Assembly (NCBI GenBank): GCA_022824265.1
Contig: JAJEAG010000091.1
Span: forward strand, 1-61,441
Reading direction: 5' to 3'
DNA length: 61,441 bases
DNA from: Candidatus Poribacteria bacterium
GTDB taxonomy: Bacteria; Poribacteria; WGA-4E; WGA-3G
The notes beneath the pieces are model-generated. The model was not told the origin of the DNA. It did no database searches and was given only the letters and a program-made list of their open reading frames with translations. Shown in pieces: positions 1 to 8,037 of this stretch. Positions within the stretch are counted from its first letter, which is position 1. Each line of letters begins with the position of its first letter. Position numbers and translations under genes: made by a program.

Positions 1-1
1 G

Positions 2-103
2 GTGTCTATGGCAACGCCCGTTGGACGCAGATTAGAAGTCCAATGTTGTCCTGCGTCAGCAGGAAACCTTGATACAATCAAGGAAAGAACCCCAAGTCTT
101 TAG
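2..103 (+). CDS. tnpB: TnpB C-terminal end (IS200/IS605 family), partial at left edge
   Basis: This open frame enters from the left edge and ends at the TAG at 101-103. It reads ATPVGRRLEVQCCP, continues to AGNLD, and finishes KERTPSL. Many TnpB proteins end this way: a TPV segment, a short spacer, an (E/S)AG segment and a terminal RTPSL encoded inside the transposon right end. TnpB is an RNA-guided nuclease. Its omega RNA is normally made from the 3' end of the gene plus the right end, so 1-120 may also encode part of that RNA. The catalytic RuvC and zinc-ribbon parts lie outside the window, so intactness cannot be judged. Confidence 0.75.
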   Translation: MSMATPVGRRLEVQCCPASAGNLDTIKERTPSL

Positions 104-120
104 ACTTCGGAGTATGTCAG
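88..120 (+). mobile_element. IS200/IS605-type right end with subterminal hairpin
   Basis: CCCAAGTC (91-98), loop TTTA (99-102) and GACTTCGG (103-110) form an imperfect hairpin, followed by AGTATGTCAG. The same block recurs at 4937-4966 next to another tnpB remnant, and the two copies stop matching right after GTCAG, which places the element boundary at about 120. IS605 transposases recognise such subterminal hairpins. If an omega RNA is made, its guide would begin just past 120 in host sequence. Confidence 0.75.
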
Positions 121-148
121 GTTCTAATTCTAATTAGGAGGGACAATA

Positions 149-901
149 ATGAAATCAAAATTAGGTAGTTTGTTTTTAATAATTTCTGTCACATTAATGA
201 TTGGACTTACAGGATGTACGTCTGTCCAAGACGTGATATTTGATTCTGTTCAACCTGAAGATAGCATGGTTGATGCCACTCCAGTCAAATTAGTATTGTT
301 AGTTGACTACCCTGAAGGTGGAAAAGATGCCTACATAGCGTGGGTTCAATCTGTTGCGGCAACTCTGCAAGCACCAGAAGAAGTCACACGGATACGCTCA
401 TACGACAATCAAGACCAAACCATGAGTCCAAATCGACTTGTTGAATTTGAATTTGATAGTTATCTGGATTCGGCAGCATATTTCAATCGTCCTGAGATCA
501 TAGAAATTATGAGTGATCTACCCAATCATACAAGCAACTCTACCATACATACGTTTATACAGCGATCCGATTACGCGAAAGCAGAGGAAGGTAACTGGCC
601 GGTTAAAGGCGTATTGTTGATAAATTATCCCCTTGGTGGAAAACAGGCATATCTGGATTGGGTTGATTCCGTTTCTTCAACGTTAGTCGGACCATCTCAA
701 TTGCAGTCAATTGCATCCTACGACAATTATTATGGTGGATCTCCACATCGTTTGGTTGATTTTGAGTATGCAAGCGAAGAAGATGCAACAACTTATGAGG
801 AGTTGGAAGAAATACAGGCTATTGAGGACGAACTTGATGTCCGCACTGCAGGATGGGAATCACACACATTTCTATTACGATCAGATTACATCAATGAATA
901 A
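149..901 (+). CDS. Lipoprotein with two tandem alpha/beta repeats
   Basis: This is a 250-residue lipoprotein of unknown function. The first 23 residues form a lipoprotein signal with lipobox LTGC (Cys23), and a strong AGGAGG (136-141) precedes the ATG. The mature part is an internal duplication. Residues about 45-141 and 151-247 both read PVK, a hydrophobic strand, YPxGGKxAYxxWVxSV, SYDN, then RLV(E/D)FE and end in (Q/L)RSDY. The length and strand-helix pattern resemble dimeric alpha-beta-barrel (ferredoxin-like) domains, so one chain may mimic a dimer. That fold assignment is inference. The gene starts right after an IS605-type right end. Confidence 0.7.
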   Translation: MKSKLGSLFLIISVTLMIGLTGCTSVQDVIFDSVQPEDSMVDATPVKLVLLVDYPEGGKDAYIAWVQSVAATLQAPEEVTRIRSYDNQDQTMSPNRLVEFEFDSYLDSAAYFNRPEIIEIMSDLPNHTSNSTIHTFIQRSDYAKAEEGNWPVKGVLLINYPLGGKQAYLDWVDSVSSTLVGPSQLQSIASYDNYYGGSPHRLVDFEYASEEDATTYEELEEIQAIEDELDVRTAGWESHTFLLRSDYINE

Positions 902-949
902 ACAGTATTAAATAAAATTATAGTTATAATTTATTTTACTAACAATATA

Positions 950-981
950 TTGATGATATAAACAATATATCATCAAGGAGG
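950..981 (+). promoter_or_regulatory. 11-bp A/U-rich hairpin running into the Shine-Dalgarno of the DUF1080 gene
   Basis: TTGATGATATA (950-960) and TATATCATCAA (966-976) are perfect inverted repeats with a five-base loop. The 3' arm shares its last two bases with the AAGGAGG ribosome-binding site (975-981). It could be a weak translational control hairpin, an operator, or the 3' end of the upstream transcript. No T-run follows, so an intrinsic terminator is unlikely. Confidence 0.4.
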
Positions 982-987
982 AAATTT

Positions 988-1614
988 ATGTTACATACAC
1001 CCCCAGAATCCGCTGTGATTCTTTTTGATGGAACAGACCTAAGCAATTGGGTAGGTCGCGACGGAGACGAACCGAAATGGAAAGTTGAAGGTGACGCTAT
1101 GATTTGTGAACCACGTACTGGTGACATCTCAAGTAAGGAAACCTTTACTGACCATTTCCTCCACCTTGAATTTATGACACCCGATATGCCTGAAGCAAGT
1201 GGACAAGCTAAAGGTAATAGCGGAGTATTCCTACAGGGAAGATATGAAATTCAGGTCTTGGATTCCTATGGTATTGAAGTACCCGGCAAAGGTGATTGTG
1301 GTGCTATTTACAATCAATTTGCTGCACTTGTAAATGCCTGTAAACCACCGCTTGAATGGCAAACCTATGATGTTATTTTCCGTGCTCCCCGTTTCAACGA
1401 TGCAGGTGATATGACTGAAAACGTCCGAGTGACTGCCCTACAAAATGGGTTGGTAATCCTAAACAACGTTCAACTTCCTGGAACCACAGCCGGTGGTGCC
1501 GATTCAGAAATAGCAAAACCGGGTCCGCTACGTTTACAAGACCACGGCAATTTTGTCCAGTATCGTAACATCTGGGCAGTACCACTTCCACTTGAAGGTT
1601 CTGATCAATACTAA
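988..1614 (+). CDS. DUF1080 (3-keto-disaccharide hydrolase family) protein
   Basis: This 208-residue protein consists of a single DUF1080 domain, a concanavalin-like beta-sandwich found in sugar-processing proteins and named for 3-keto-disaccharide hydrolases. Family marks are LFDGTDLSNWVG near the N terminus, a lone strand HLEFMTP, GNSGVFLQGRYEIQVLDSYG, GAIYNQ, EWQTYDVIFRAPRF, and a C-terminal GPLRLQDHG followed by YRNIW. No signal peptide is visible, which is unusual because most relatives are exported. The ATG sits seven bases after a strong AAGGAGG. The substrate cannot be told from the sequence. Confidence 0.88.
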   Translation: MLHTPPESAVILFDGTDLSNWVGRDGDEPKWKVEGDAMICEPRTGDISSKETFTDHFLHLEFMTPDMPEASGQAKGNSGVFLQGRYEIQVLDSYGIEVPGKGDCGAIYNQFAALVNACKPPLEWQTYDVIFRAPRFNDAGDMTENVRVTALQNGLVILNNVQLPGTTAGGADSEIAKPGPLRLQDHGNFVQYRNIWAVPLPLEGSDQY

Positions 1615-1637
1615 TGTATTTGCAACTATGAATTATA

Positions 1638-1692
1638 GCGTCCTATCCTCTGTAGTGATGAGTCTATCTTGTTCCTACAAAAGATAGGACGC
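1638..1692. terminator. Long-loop inverted repeat after the DUF1080 gene
   Basis: GCGTCCTATC (1638-1647) pairs with GATAGGACGC (1683-1692) across a 35-base loop. It lies just downstream of the DUF1080 stop codon and may stabilise or end its mRNA, but no T-run follows. ATAGGACGCA occurs again at about 2522, so it could also be a small dispersed repeat. Confidence 0.35.
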
Positions 1693-1843
1693 AGTGCCAA
1701 AACATATCACGCTCAACATAATTTTGCTTGAATTTTAAGATTGACAGACCAATTCCAAATTAGACACTATAATGATTTAAACCAATGTGTCTAATAATTC
1801 CAAGACTAAAATATAGATAAAAGAAAATAGGATGTTGGTCATA

Positions 1844-1872
1844 TTGACATCAATACATTTCTGTGATATATT
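1844..1872 (+). promoter_or_regulatory. Sigma70-like promoter
   Basis: TTGACA (1844-1849), a 17-base spacer and TATATT (1867-1872) match a housekeeping promoter. Transcription would begin at about 1879. That is downstream of the ATG at 1876 and supports the start at 1903 for the next gene. Confidence 0.55.
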
Positions 1873-1902
1873 CCAATGCAAGTAAAATCAATAGGTGATA
1901 TT

Positions 1903-2436
1903 ATGAATATCCAACAGAAGATAATCACTTTTGTTCTTCTCCTTATAGTCAGTGTTATAGTAGTTGGTTGTGCACAGAAACTTACTGAGGAACAAACTTT
2001 TGCTGAATCACAGGCTATATCGGATTTTATTTACAACTATTCGGTTGAAAGTCAAAAGGCTTTCCAAAAAATACACCAACATAAGAATCTACCAGTCAAT
2101 GCAACAATAACCCCTATTTCAATACCCCCTGAAAAAAAGATCGGGAACCGGAACAAAAGACTGGTCCTGCTCAGTCCCAATGCATCTTTAAGATGGCTTC
2201 GTGCATACGGTTTTAAAGTTAATATAACGAGTTATGCAGTAATGATTTCGCTGAAAAAAGGTAATTCTCATACAAAATCTTACAGTTCACGTCCAAGGAA
2301 ATACTCGAAAGTTGATGACCCGCAATACTTACAGATAGATCATTCTAAGATAAGAATTACAGGAATAACGCGTTGGGGAGATGTAATGTGGATAACAGAT
2401 CAATATGGTAAATTACGCGTTCTAACGTATGAATAG
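1903..2436 (+). CDS. Lipoprotein of unknown function
   Basis: Not recognised. From the ATG at 1903 the protein has 177 residues, starting with a lipoprotein signal (MNIQQKIITF, then a hydrophobic stretch) and lipobox VVGC. The frame is open from an ATG at 1876. The later start is preferred because it gives a proper signal peptide, has AGGTGAT just upstream, and lies downstream of the predicted promoter. The mature part is basic, has a segment rich in Lys, Ser and Arg around SYSSRPRKYSKVDD, and ends with a beta-rich stretch (ITGITRWGDVMWITDQYG). It was not matched to a family. Confidence 0.65.
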   Translation: MNIQQKIITFVLLLIVSVIVVGCAQKLTEEQTFAESQAISDFIYNYSVESQKAFQKIHQHKNLPVNATITPISIPPEKKIGNRNKRLVLLSPNASLRWLRAYGFKVNITSYAVMISLKKGNSHTKSYSSRPRKYSKVDDPQYLQIDHSKIRITGITRWGDVMWITDQYGKLRVLTYE

Positions 2437-2629
2437 TGTCGAGCAATATCTAACAATTTTTATGTCTTTACCAAGAATTACAAAGAAGATTAGAGATCAC
2501 AAGAAACTGAAACTACATAGTATAGGACGCACATTAAATTGTACTACTACAAACACTGTATTGTATGAGAAGGTCATACATAAGTACAATTAACTTTTTA
2601 AACATATCCACGATAATAAGGAGAATTAT

Positions 2630-3580
2630 ATGGCAAATCAACCTTTACCAACAGTTCCTCGACGACGATTGGGCAGAACAGAGTTAAGCATTCCTGTCAT
2701 CCCTTATGGCACACAAGGTTTCGGGAATAATTTTGGATTTGTGTCAGATGAAGATGCAGTTGCACTTATTAAACACGCAGTCTCTATCGGTTGTAATCAT
2801 TTCGATTGTGCCCGTTGTTACGGAGATTCACTACGGAAACTTGGTTTGGCGATGAAGGAGATACCACGCGAGGATGTAATCATTACAGCGAGACTTTGTT
2901 GCCATTCTGCAGCGGATTGGGGTGGATATGGACAAGGTAGACCCGACTATTCCGCAGACCGTGCAATCGCAGATTTGGAAGATCAACTAAAAATACTAAA
3001 TATTGACTATCTTGACGGTATGTTAATCCACGATCCACATGAAATTGACCCAACACTTGAAAAAGGTGGGACACTTGAAGGGTTGCTCAAATGTAAAGAC
3101 CGTGGACTTGTCAGACACGTCGGATACGGTATGCGTCAACACGATTTTCATCTCAAAGCTATCGCAACTGGTGATGTTGACCTACTCTTGTGTTTTAACG
3201 ACTACAACCTTATACGACAAACTGTTAAGGATACTATTCTCCCTGCTGCAGCGGAAGCCGATATCGGTGTGATGAACGGATGGTCTATCCTGCGTGGTAT
3301 CCTCACGGATGTTAACATTGATGATGAAATTGCTCGTGGACGTTGGAAAAAAGAAGGCGACGTTGCAGCAGCATACCCGATATGGCAATGGTGTGTTGAA
3401 GAAGGCATCAGTATATTACAACTTGCAATTCAGTTCTGTCTGAAAGATGAGCGGATTCACGGAAATAACATTGGCAGCCTCAATGTTGAGCAATTAGAGG
3501 CAAATGTCCGCGCCGCCAGCACACCTATACCGGACGAAGTTTGGGAAAAATACGAAGCAAAATTCGGTTCACAGAATTAA
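2630..3580 (+). CDS. Aldo/keto reductase family protein with Lys-to-Arg change in the catalytic tetrad
   Basis: This 316-residue protein has the TIM-barrel layout of the aldo/keto reductases, which normally reduce carbonyls with NADPH. It opens with RRRLGRTELSIPVI. The usual Asp-Tyr-Lys-His tetrad reads Asp59 and Tyr64 (FDCARCYG), Arg88 (IITARLCC) where Lys is expected, and His134 (LIHDPHE). The C-terminal part (ISILQLAIQFCL, then SLNVEQLEANV) matches the cofactor-binding end of the barrel. AAGGAG lies upstream of the ATG. The 3' end overlaps convergent mutY by 12 bases. The missing lysine leaves reductase activity uncertain. Confidence 0.85.
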   Translation: MANQPLPTVPRRRLGRTELSIPVIPYGTQGFGNNFGFVSDEDAVALIKHAVSIGCNHFDCARCYGDSLRKLGLAMKEIPREDVIITARLCCHSAADWGGYGQGRPDYSADRAIADLEDQLKILNIDYLDGMLIHDPHEIDPTLEKGGTLEGLLKCKDRGLVRHVGYGMRQHDFHLKAIATGDVDLLLCFNDYNLIRQTVKDTILPAAAEADIGVMNGWSILRGILTDVNIDDEIARGRWKKEGDVAAAYPIWQWCVEEGISILQLAIQFCLKDERIHGNNIGSLNVEQLEANVRAASTPIPDEVWEKYEAKFGSQN

Positions 3581-4651
3581 TTTATCAAGAAATTTATGGG
3601 TTGCTCGCGGAAGTGGATAATCCTGTAGAGCATTGAGTTTTACCCAATCTGCTTGTATCGGTCCATTTAGTTTTACCTCACCCGAATGATAATTGCATTC
3701 AAACACATCCAGGACAATTTTGAAATGGGTGAATGCGTGTCTGACACGGGTGAGGTATTTTATATTAATGACTGAAAGATTGACAATTTCGGTGATGTAG
3801 CGGGTGCATGCTTGTTCTGCTGTTTCACCTTCTGCAATTCGTCCATTAGGAAATTCCCAGAGTCCACCCAGCAAACCATCAAGCGGACGCTGTACGATTA
3901 ACACTTCATTACCTTTGTATATGACACCAGCGACCATATTGTGTTCTGGAACTTTCTCTTTCTTGAGTCTACGTGGAAATTCATCTTGACGGTTTGCTTG
4001 GAATGCCTGACAATAGGTATTCACCGGACAAACAAGACAAGTCGGGGATTGAGGACGACAGACAGTTGCCCCCAATTCCATCATCGCCTGATTGAAAATA
4101 CCGGGTTCTTCCAAATCCAAAAGCTCATCTGCTTTCTGTTGAAATTGTTTCGCTGACCTTCCATCACTTATTGGTGTCTCCATCATGAAAAGTCGCGCCA
4201 AAACACGTTTTATATTCCCGTCAACCGCTGCATAAGTGGAATTATATGCTATGCTCTGCACTGCTGCCGCAGTGTAATCACCTACTCCCGGTAACTTTCG
4301 AAAAGGCTTATATTCATTCGGCACTACTCCATTGAAATCCTCTACAACAATCTGTGCTGCTTTATGAAAATTACGCGCCCTTGCATAATATCCCAAACCT
4401 TCCCATACCTTCAGTACATCTTGAAGTGTTGCCTCTGCAAATTGATAGATATCTGGAAATCTATCTATAAATCTTTCATAATACCCAACAACTTTTTTCA
4501 CTTGTGTCTGTTGTAACATTATCTCAGAAACCCATATCCGATAAGGGTCATCAATATCCCGCCACGGCAATTCACGTTTATGTTTTTTGAACCAAGTCAA
4601 CAAGATTTCACGAAAATCATCTCGTGATTCTGAGATAAGTTGTTTTGACAT
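3569..4651 (-). CDS. mutY: A/G-specific adenine glycosylase MutY
   Basis: MutY removes adenine mispaired with 8-oxoguanine in base-excision repair. From the ATG at 4651 the protein has 360 residues, close to the family norm. Catalytic Glu43 lies in SEIMLQQTQV, the helix-hairpin-helix in LPGVGDYTAAAV, and catalytic Asp144 in AVDGNIKRVLAR. The iron-sulfur cluster cysteines are Cys198, 205, 208 and 214 (CX6CX2CX5C). A NUDIX-like MutY C-terminal domain (VLIVQRP, then LLGGLWEFPNG) recognises 8-oxoG. The frame also opens at a TTG at 4702, but that adds a poor N terminus. The gene is convergent with the aldo/keto reductase gene. Confidence 0.95.
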   Translation of the reverse strand: MSKQLISESRDDFREILLTWFKKHKRELPWRDIDDPYRIWVSEIMLQQTQVKKVVGYYERFIDRFPDIYQFAEATLQDVLKVWEGLGYYARARNFHKAAQIVVEDFNGVVPNEYKPFRKLPGVGDYTAAAVQSIAYNSTYAAVDGNIKRVLARLFMMETPISDGRSAKQFQQKADELLDLEEPGIFNQAMMELGATVCRPQSPTCLVCPVNTYCQAFQANRQDEFPRRLKKEKVPEHNMVAGVIYKGNEVLIVQRPLDGLLGGLWEFPNGRIAEGETAEQACTRYITEIVNLSVINIKYLTRVRHAFTHFKIVLDVFECNYHSGEVKLNGPIQADWVKLNALQDYPLPRATHKFLDKLIL

Positions 4652-4774
4652 ATTATCAAATGTTCCGTTCAAAACCCAATGCTTTAGTTTTGGGATGTCC
4701 AACGGCTAACGTCTCCGTTGTTGAAAAAGTTGTTGACCTTTATTTGAATATGTGATAATCTTTAAACATAGACT

Positions 4775-4966
4775 TCTGGTGGCTTTACTACCAGACAGAC
4801 ACTTGTGTCGCCTTCGCGGTAGGGCATCCCGAGAAGTAAAACGCCTGTGGATAACGTGTTAGACTACACTTTGTAGCAGTGTTAGATGAAGCAGGAAACG
4901 TCATTTAGAGGCAAACTCTAATGTAAGAACGAAGAACCCAAGTCTTTAGGCTTGGGAGTATGTCAG
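4775..4966 (+). mobile_element. Decayed tnpB 3' end with IS200/IS605-type right end
   Basis: The segment keeps TnpB C-terminal traces in broken frames: KTPVDNVLDYTL followed by a stop, then VLDEAGNVI in another frame, then NPSL and a stop. It ends with the hairpin CCCAAGTC (4937-4944), TTTA, GGCTTGGG (4949-4956) and the same AGTATGTCAG as at 111-120. No intact transposase remains. The element abuts the SUMF1-domain gene, whose stop codon (4963-4965, minus strand) lies within the element end. Confidence 0.7.
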
Positions 4967-5721
4967 ATATCTATCGCAATGCGAAAACCGATATTATGGC
5001 TTCCACTTATAGGTTCATGTGCAGCACGATTTGCACAACGTGCAGCAAACTCACCACGAGGCTGCCATGAGCCTCCCCTTATAACCTTTCGCCTACCGTC
5101 AACAGCACCCATAGGGTTTTCCATAGGGGAATATTTGTATGTGTCAATGTGGAACCAATCGCTGCACCAATCATAGGCGTTTCCTGCCATATCATAACAC
5201 CCAAAAGGACTGATACCATCAGGAAAACTTCCTACTGGTGTCAATTTTTTCAATTGAGACTCCGATGTATTTGTCTTACTTGCATCCCATGTATTTCCCC
5301 ATGGGTATTCTCGTCCATCGGTACCGCGTGCAGCTTTCTCCCATTCTGCTTCAGTCGGTAAACGATATGTCTCACCTGTTGCGTTGTTTATCCAATCTAA
5401 AAACATATTCACATCATTCCAACTCACACCGACAACAGGATAATCTATACCGTTGAAGCGGTCATCTCCCCAAACTGATGGTTGATGATATCCAGTTTCC
5501 TTTACAAACATAGCATACTGAGCATTTGTTACGTGATAGATTCCGATGGCATAAGCATCTATAGTAACACTCCGTTGCGGTTCTTCTGGGTCGGTTTTCC
5601 GCATACCCGTAGGATAAGTACCCATCGTAAATGGACCGGCAGGGATATGTACTAATGTGTAATTGAGGGTATTGATGTGCATGACTTCCATTCTATAAGA
5701 TACTAAGATAGACGACATCAT
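4963..5721 (-). CDS. SUMF1 / formylglycine-generating-enzyme-domain protein lacking the catalytic cysteines
   Basis: This 252-residue single SUMF1-domain protein shows IPAGPFTMGT, HVTNAQYAMFV, YPVVGVSWNDV, YRLPTEAEWEKAARG, EYPWGN, GCYDMAGNAYDWCSDWF, VIRGGSW and NIGFR. True formylglycine-generating enzymes have a Cys pair just after GGS. Here that stretch reads GGSWQPRGEFAARC, so the pair is missing and sulfatase activation is unlikely. Many SUMF1-fold proteins have other roles. The stop codon and last bases coincide with an IS605-type right end, so the original C terminus may have been altered. The start is uncertain: an ATG at 5682 lies nearer a GGAA. Confidence 0.85.
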   Translation of the reverse strand: MMSSILVSYRMEVMHINTLNYTLVHIPAGPFTMGTYPTGMRKTDPEEPQRSVTIDAYAIGIYHVTNAQYAMFVKETGYHQPSVWGDDRFNGIDYPVVGVSWNDVNMFLDWINNATGETYRLPTEAEWEKAARGTDGREYPWGNTWDASKTNTSESQLKKLTPVGSFPDGISPFGCYDMAGNAYDWCSDWFHIDTYKYSPMENPMGAVDGRRKVIRGGSWQPRGEFAARCANRAAHEPISGSHNIGFRIAIDI

Positions 5722-5928
5722 TTAGTATATCACAACTAACGTAGAGTTGCAATTTATCGGTGTACTCCAACAGAGGAATTCAATTGTCGATTTTTCTGTC
5801 TGAATCGCTGAAGGCGCGGAATACGCGGAATGAAGAGGTCTTTTCTGTGTCTTCCGTGTCCTCCGCGCCTTCTATGATTCAGACAGTAAACAGGTTCCAA
5901 AAACACTACACATAGACACTTAATCACT
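5722..5928. repeat. Intergenic foldback repeat
   Basis: Nested inverted repeats: CTGTCTGAATC (5796-5806) pairs with GATTCAGACAG (5876-5886), and inside it AAGGCGCGGA (5811-5820) pairs with TCCGCGCCTT (5862-5871). A related left arm (TGTCTGAATTGCGG) occurs alone near 18940. This looks like a short dispersed palindromic element rather than a gene. Confidence 0.55.
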
Positions 5929-5958
5929 TTGACATCTCTATCTATATTCTGATATAAT
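5929..5958 (+). promoter_or_regulatory. Sigma70-like promoter for the WD40 gene
   Basis: TTGACA (5929-5934), an 18-base spacer and TATAAT (5953-5958) form a near-consensus promoter. It would give a leader of roughly 150 bases before the ATG at 6115. Confidence 0.6.
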
Positions 5959-6114
5959 CCTATAGGGTAAATATCATTCAATTCTTCAAAATCCCAGTAT
6001 CATAAAATTTTGCACGACAAACCATTTTTCATATAAAATAATCGTCCTCTATTACACAAGTCTATACAGAGACATATACTGCATCTCTAAAACACAATTG
6101 GTTAAAAAATAACA

Positions 6115-8037
6115 ATGAAAAAAACAATAGGTTTCTACTTAATGACACTATTCTTTGTGTCATTGATTTACAATCCTGTCACCTTTGCACAAGATAGTCG
6201 TCAATGGGCTTTACCAAATGGTGCAATAACTCGCATAGGAAAGGGTGGTATCACCGATCTACAGTATTCCCCCGATGGTAAATTTCTTGCTGTAGCAAGC
6301 AGTATTGGGGTATGGCTATATGAAACAACAACATATCAGGAGAAATCTTTACTTATTGGTAATTCATCATGGCTAACATGTATAGCCTTCAATCCCAATG
6401 GAAATACGATTGCATGTGGTAGTATTGACAGTACAATACATTTATGGAATGTTTCAACGGGTGAACACTTGATGAGATTGAGAGGACATACATCAAGTGT
6501 TTATGGTATTGATTTCAGTCCCGACGGAAAAACAATCGCATCTGGCAGCAGTGATGGTTCAGTACGTTTGTGGAATGCGGAAAACGGAGAACACAAAAAA
6601 ACACTCTCTGGTCAGTCAGTATGGGTGTGGAACGTTGACTTCAGTCCCGATGGAAATACCATTGTTCATGGAAATGGAGATGGCACTGTGCATTTCTGGG
6701 ATGCCAACTCTGGTGAACACCAACATCTGTATATTGCACATCCGTGGGATTCTAAAATGGCAGTTTTCAGTCCTGATGGTAAGACAATCGCAAGTATTAG
6801 TGGCGATAGTACAACCCGTTTATGGGACATTGACACACAGTTAACTAGGGTGTTGCTTATCGGACATACTGAAAGCGTTACTGATATTGCCTACAGTATA
6901 ATAGAAAAAATAGTTGCAACTGCAAGTGCAGATACGACTATCCGTGTCTGGGATGCCAATACTGGTGAACATCAGAAGACTCTTAGAGGACATACGAGAG
7001 CAGTCAACTGCCTGGCAATTAGTCCTGATGGAGAAACAATTGCTACAGGTAGTCGGGACGGAACAATCCGTCTGTGGAATACTTCTACTGGTGATCACAC
7101 GCATACAATCTCTGAACATTACGACTCAATCTACAGTATTATGTATAGTCCTGATGGTGGTATACTTGCTACCGGCAGTGAAGACGGAAATATACGGTTT
7201 TGGGACGCAAAGACAACAAATGAAAGAATGACACTCACTGGACATACTCGTCCAATTAGTAATATTTCATTCAGTCATAATGGTCAGATGCTGGTAAGCG
7301 GAGATAAAGAAGGTAGCATACGTCTTTGGAACACCAATTCGGGAAAAACGATGAAATCATTTGGAGGACATACTGGTGATGTCCGAACAGTACGCCTTTC
7401 TCTCGATGGAAAGAAAGTCATCAGCGGGAGTTGGGACGCGACTATTCGGTTATGGGATGTAAATCTTGGGATACAAAACAGAATGTTAACTGGACACATA
7501 GAAGAGATATATACAATAGCATTAAGTCCCGATGGAAATACAATTGTGAGTAGCGGTGCTGACAGAAGCATCCGATTATGGAATTCTGTTACAGGAACAA
7601 ACGAAAGAACACTGACCGAGGATATTGATTTAATAGATGCTATTGCGTTTAGTCCAGATGGAACAACTTTCCTTAGTGGAAGTAGAAATGGAACTATTAG
7701 TATATGGAATGTTTCTAAAAGCACCCGTATTGTATCGTTCAAAAACCAACACCCGTCTGATGGTCAAAGACGATATGCAGAAGGTGTGGTGTGCATCCAA
7801 TTTAGTCCTGATGGACATGTGTTTGCCAGTGGTGGTAGAAATGGGAGCATTCGTTTATGGAATGCTGAGAACGGAGAACACATCAAAACGTTATACAATC
7901 GGAACATGATTGGCGACATAGTGGGTCATACAAGTAAGATTGATTCTCTTTCCTTTAGTCCAGACGGTCAATTCCTTGCAAGTGGAAGTAGTGACGGTAC
8001 CGTTCTCCTGTGGAAACTTGATGCAACATCACAATGA
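6115..8037 (+). CDS. Secreted WD40-repeat beta-propeller protein
   Basis: This 640-residue protein starts with a signal peptide (MKKTIGFYLM, cleavage likely near TFA-Q), so it acts outside the cytoplasm. The rest is about 14 WD40 repeats, each with a SPDGxTIASGS turn and a (I/V)RLWxxxxG strand, enough for two seven-bladed propellers. After the signal comes ALPNGAITRIGKGGI, nearly identical to GLPEGAIARLGKGGI in the two WD40 proteins at 56-61 kb. That makes the three paralogues and suggests a conserved N-terminal blade. WD40 proteins are binding scaffolds; the partner is unknown. No clear Shine-Dalgarno precedes the ATG. Confidence 0.9.
   Translation: MKKTIGFYLMTLFFVSLIYNPVTFAQDSRQWALPNGAITRIGKGGITDLQYSPDGKFLAVASSIGVWLYETTTYQEKSLLIGNSSWLTCIAFNPNGNTIACGSIDSTIHLWNVSTGEHLMRLRGHTSSVYGIDFSPDGKTIASGSSDGSVRLWNAENGEHKKTLSGQSVWVWNVDFSPDGNTIVHGNGDGTVHFWDANSGEHQHLYIAHPWDSKMAVFSPDGKTIASISGDSTTRLWDIDTQLTRVLLIGHTESVTDIAYSIIEKIVATASADTTIRVWDANTGEHQKTLRGHTRAVNCLAISPDGETIATGSRDGTIRLWNTSTGDHTHTISEHYDSIYSIMYSPDGGILATGSEDGNIRFWDAKTTNERMTLTGHTRPISNISFSHNGQMLVSGDKEGSIRLWNTNSGKTMKSFGGHTGDVRTVRLSLDGKKVISGSWDATIRLWDVNLGIQNRMLTGHIEEIYTIALSPDGNTIVSSGADRSIRLWNSVTGTNERTLTEDIDLIDAIAFSPDGTTFLSGSRNGTISIWNVSKSTRIVSFKNQHPSDGQRRYAEGVVCIQFSPDGHVFASGGRNGSIRLWNAENGEHIKTLYNRNMIGDIVGHTSKIDSLSFSPDGQFLASGSSDGTVLLWKLDATSQ

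Noticed and set aside
1876-1902. Upstream ATG for the lipoprotein at 1903
   Set aside because: It falls at or before the predicted transcription start and adds polar residues ahead of the signal peptide.
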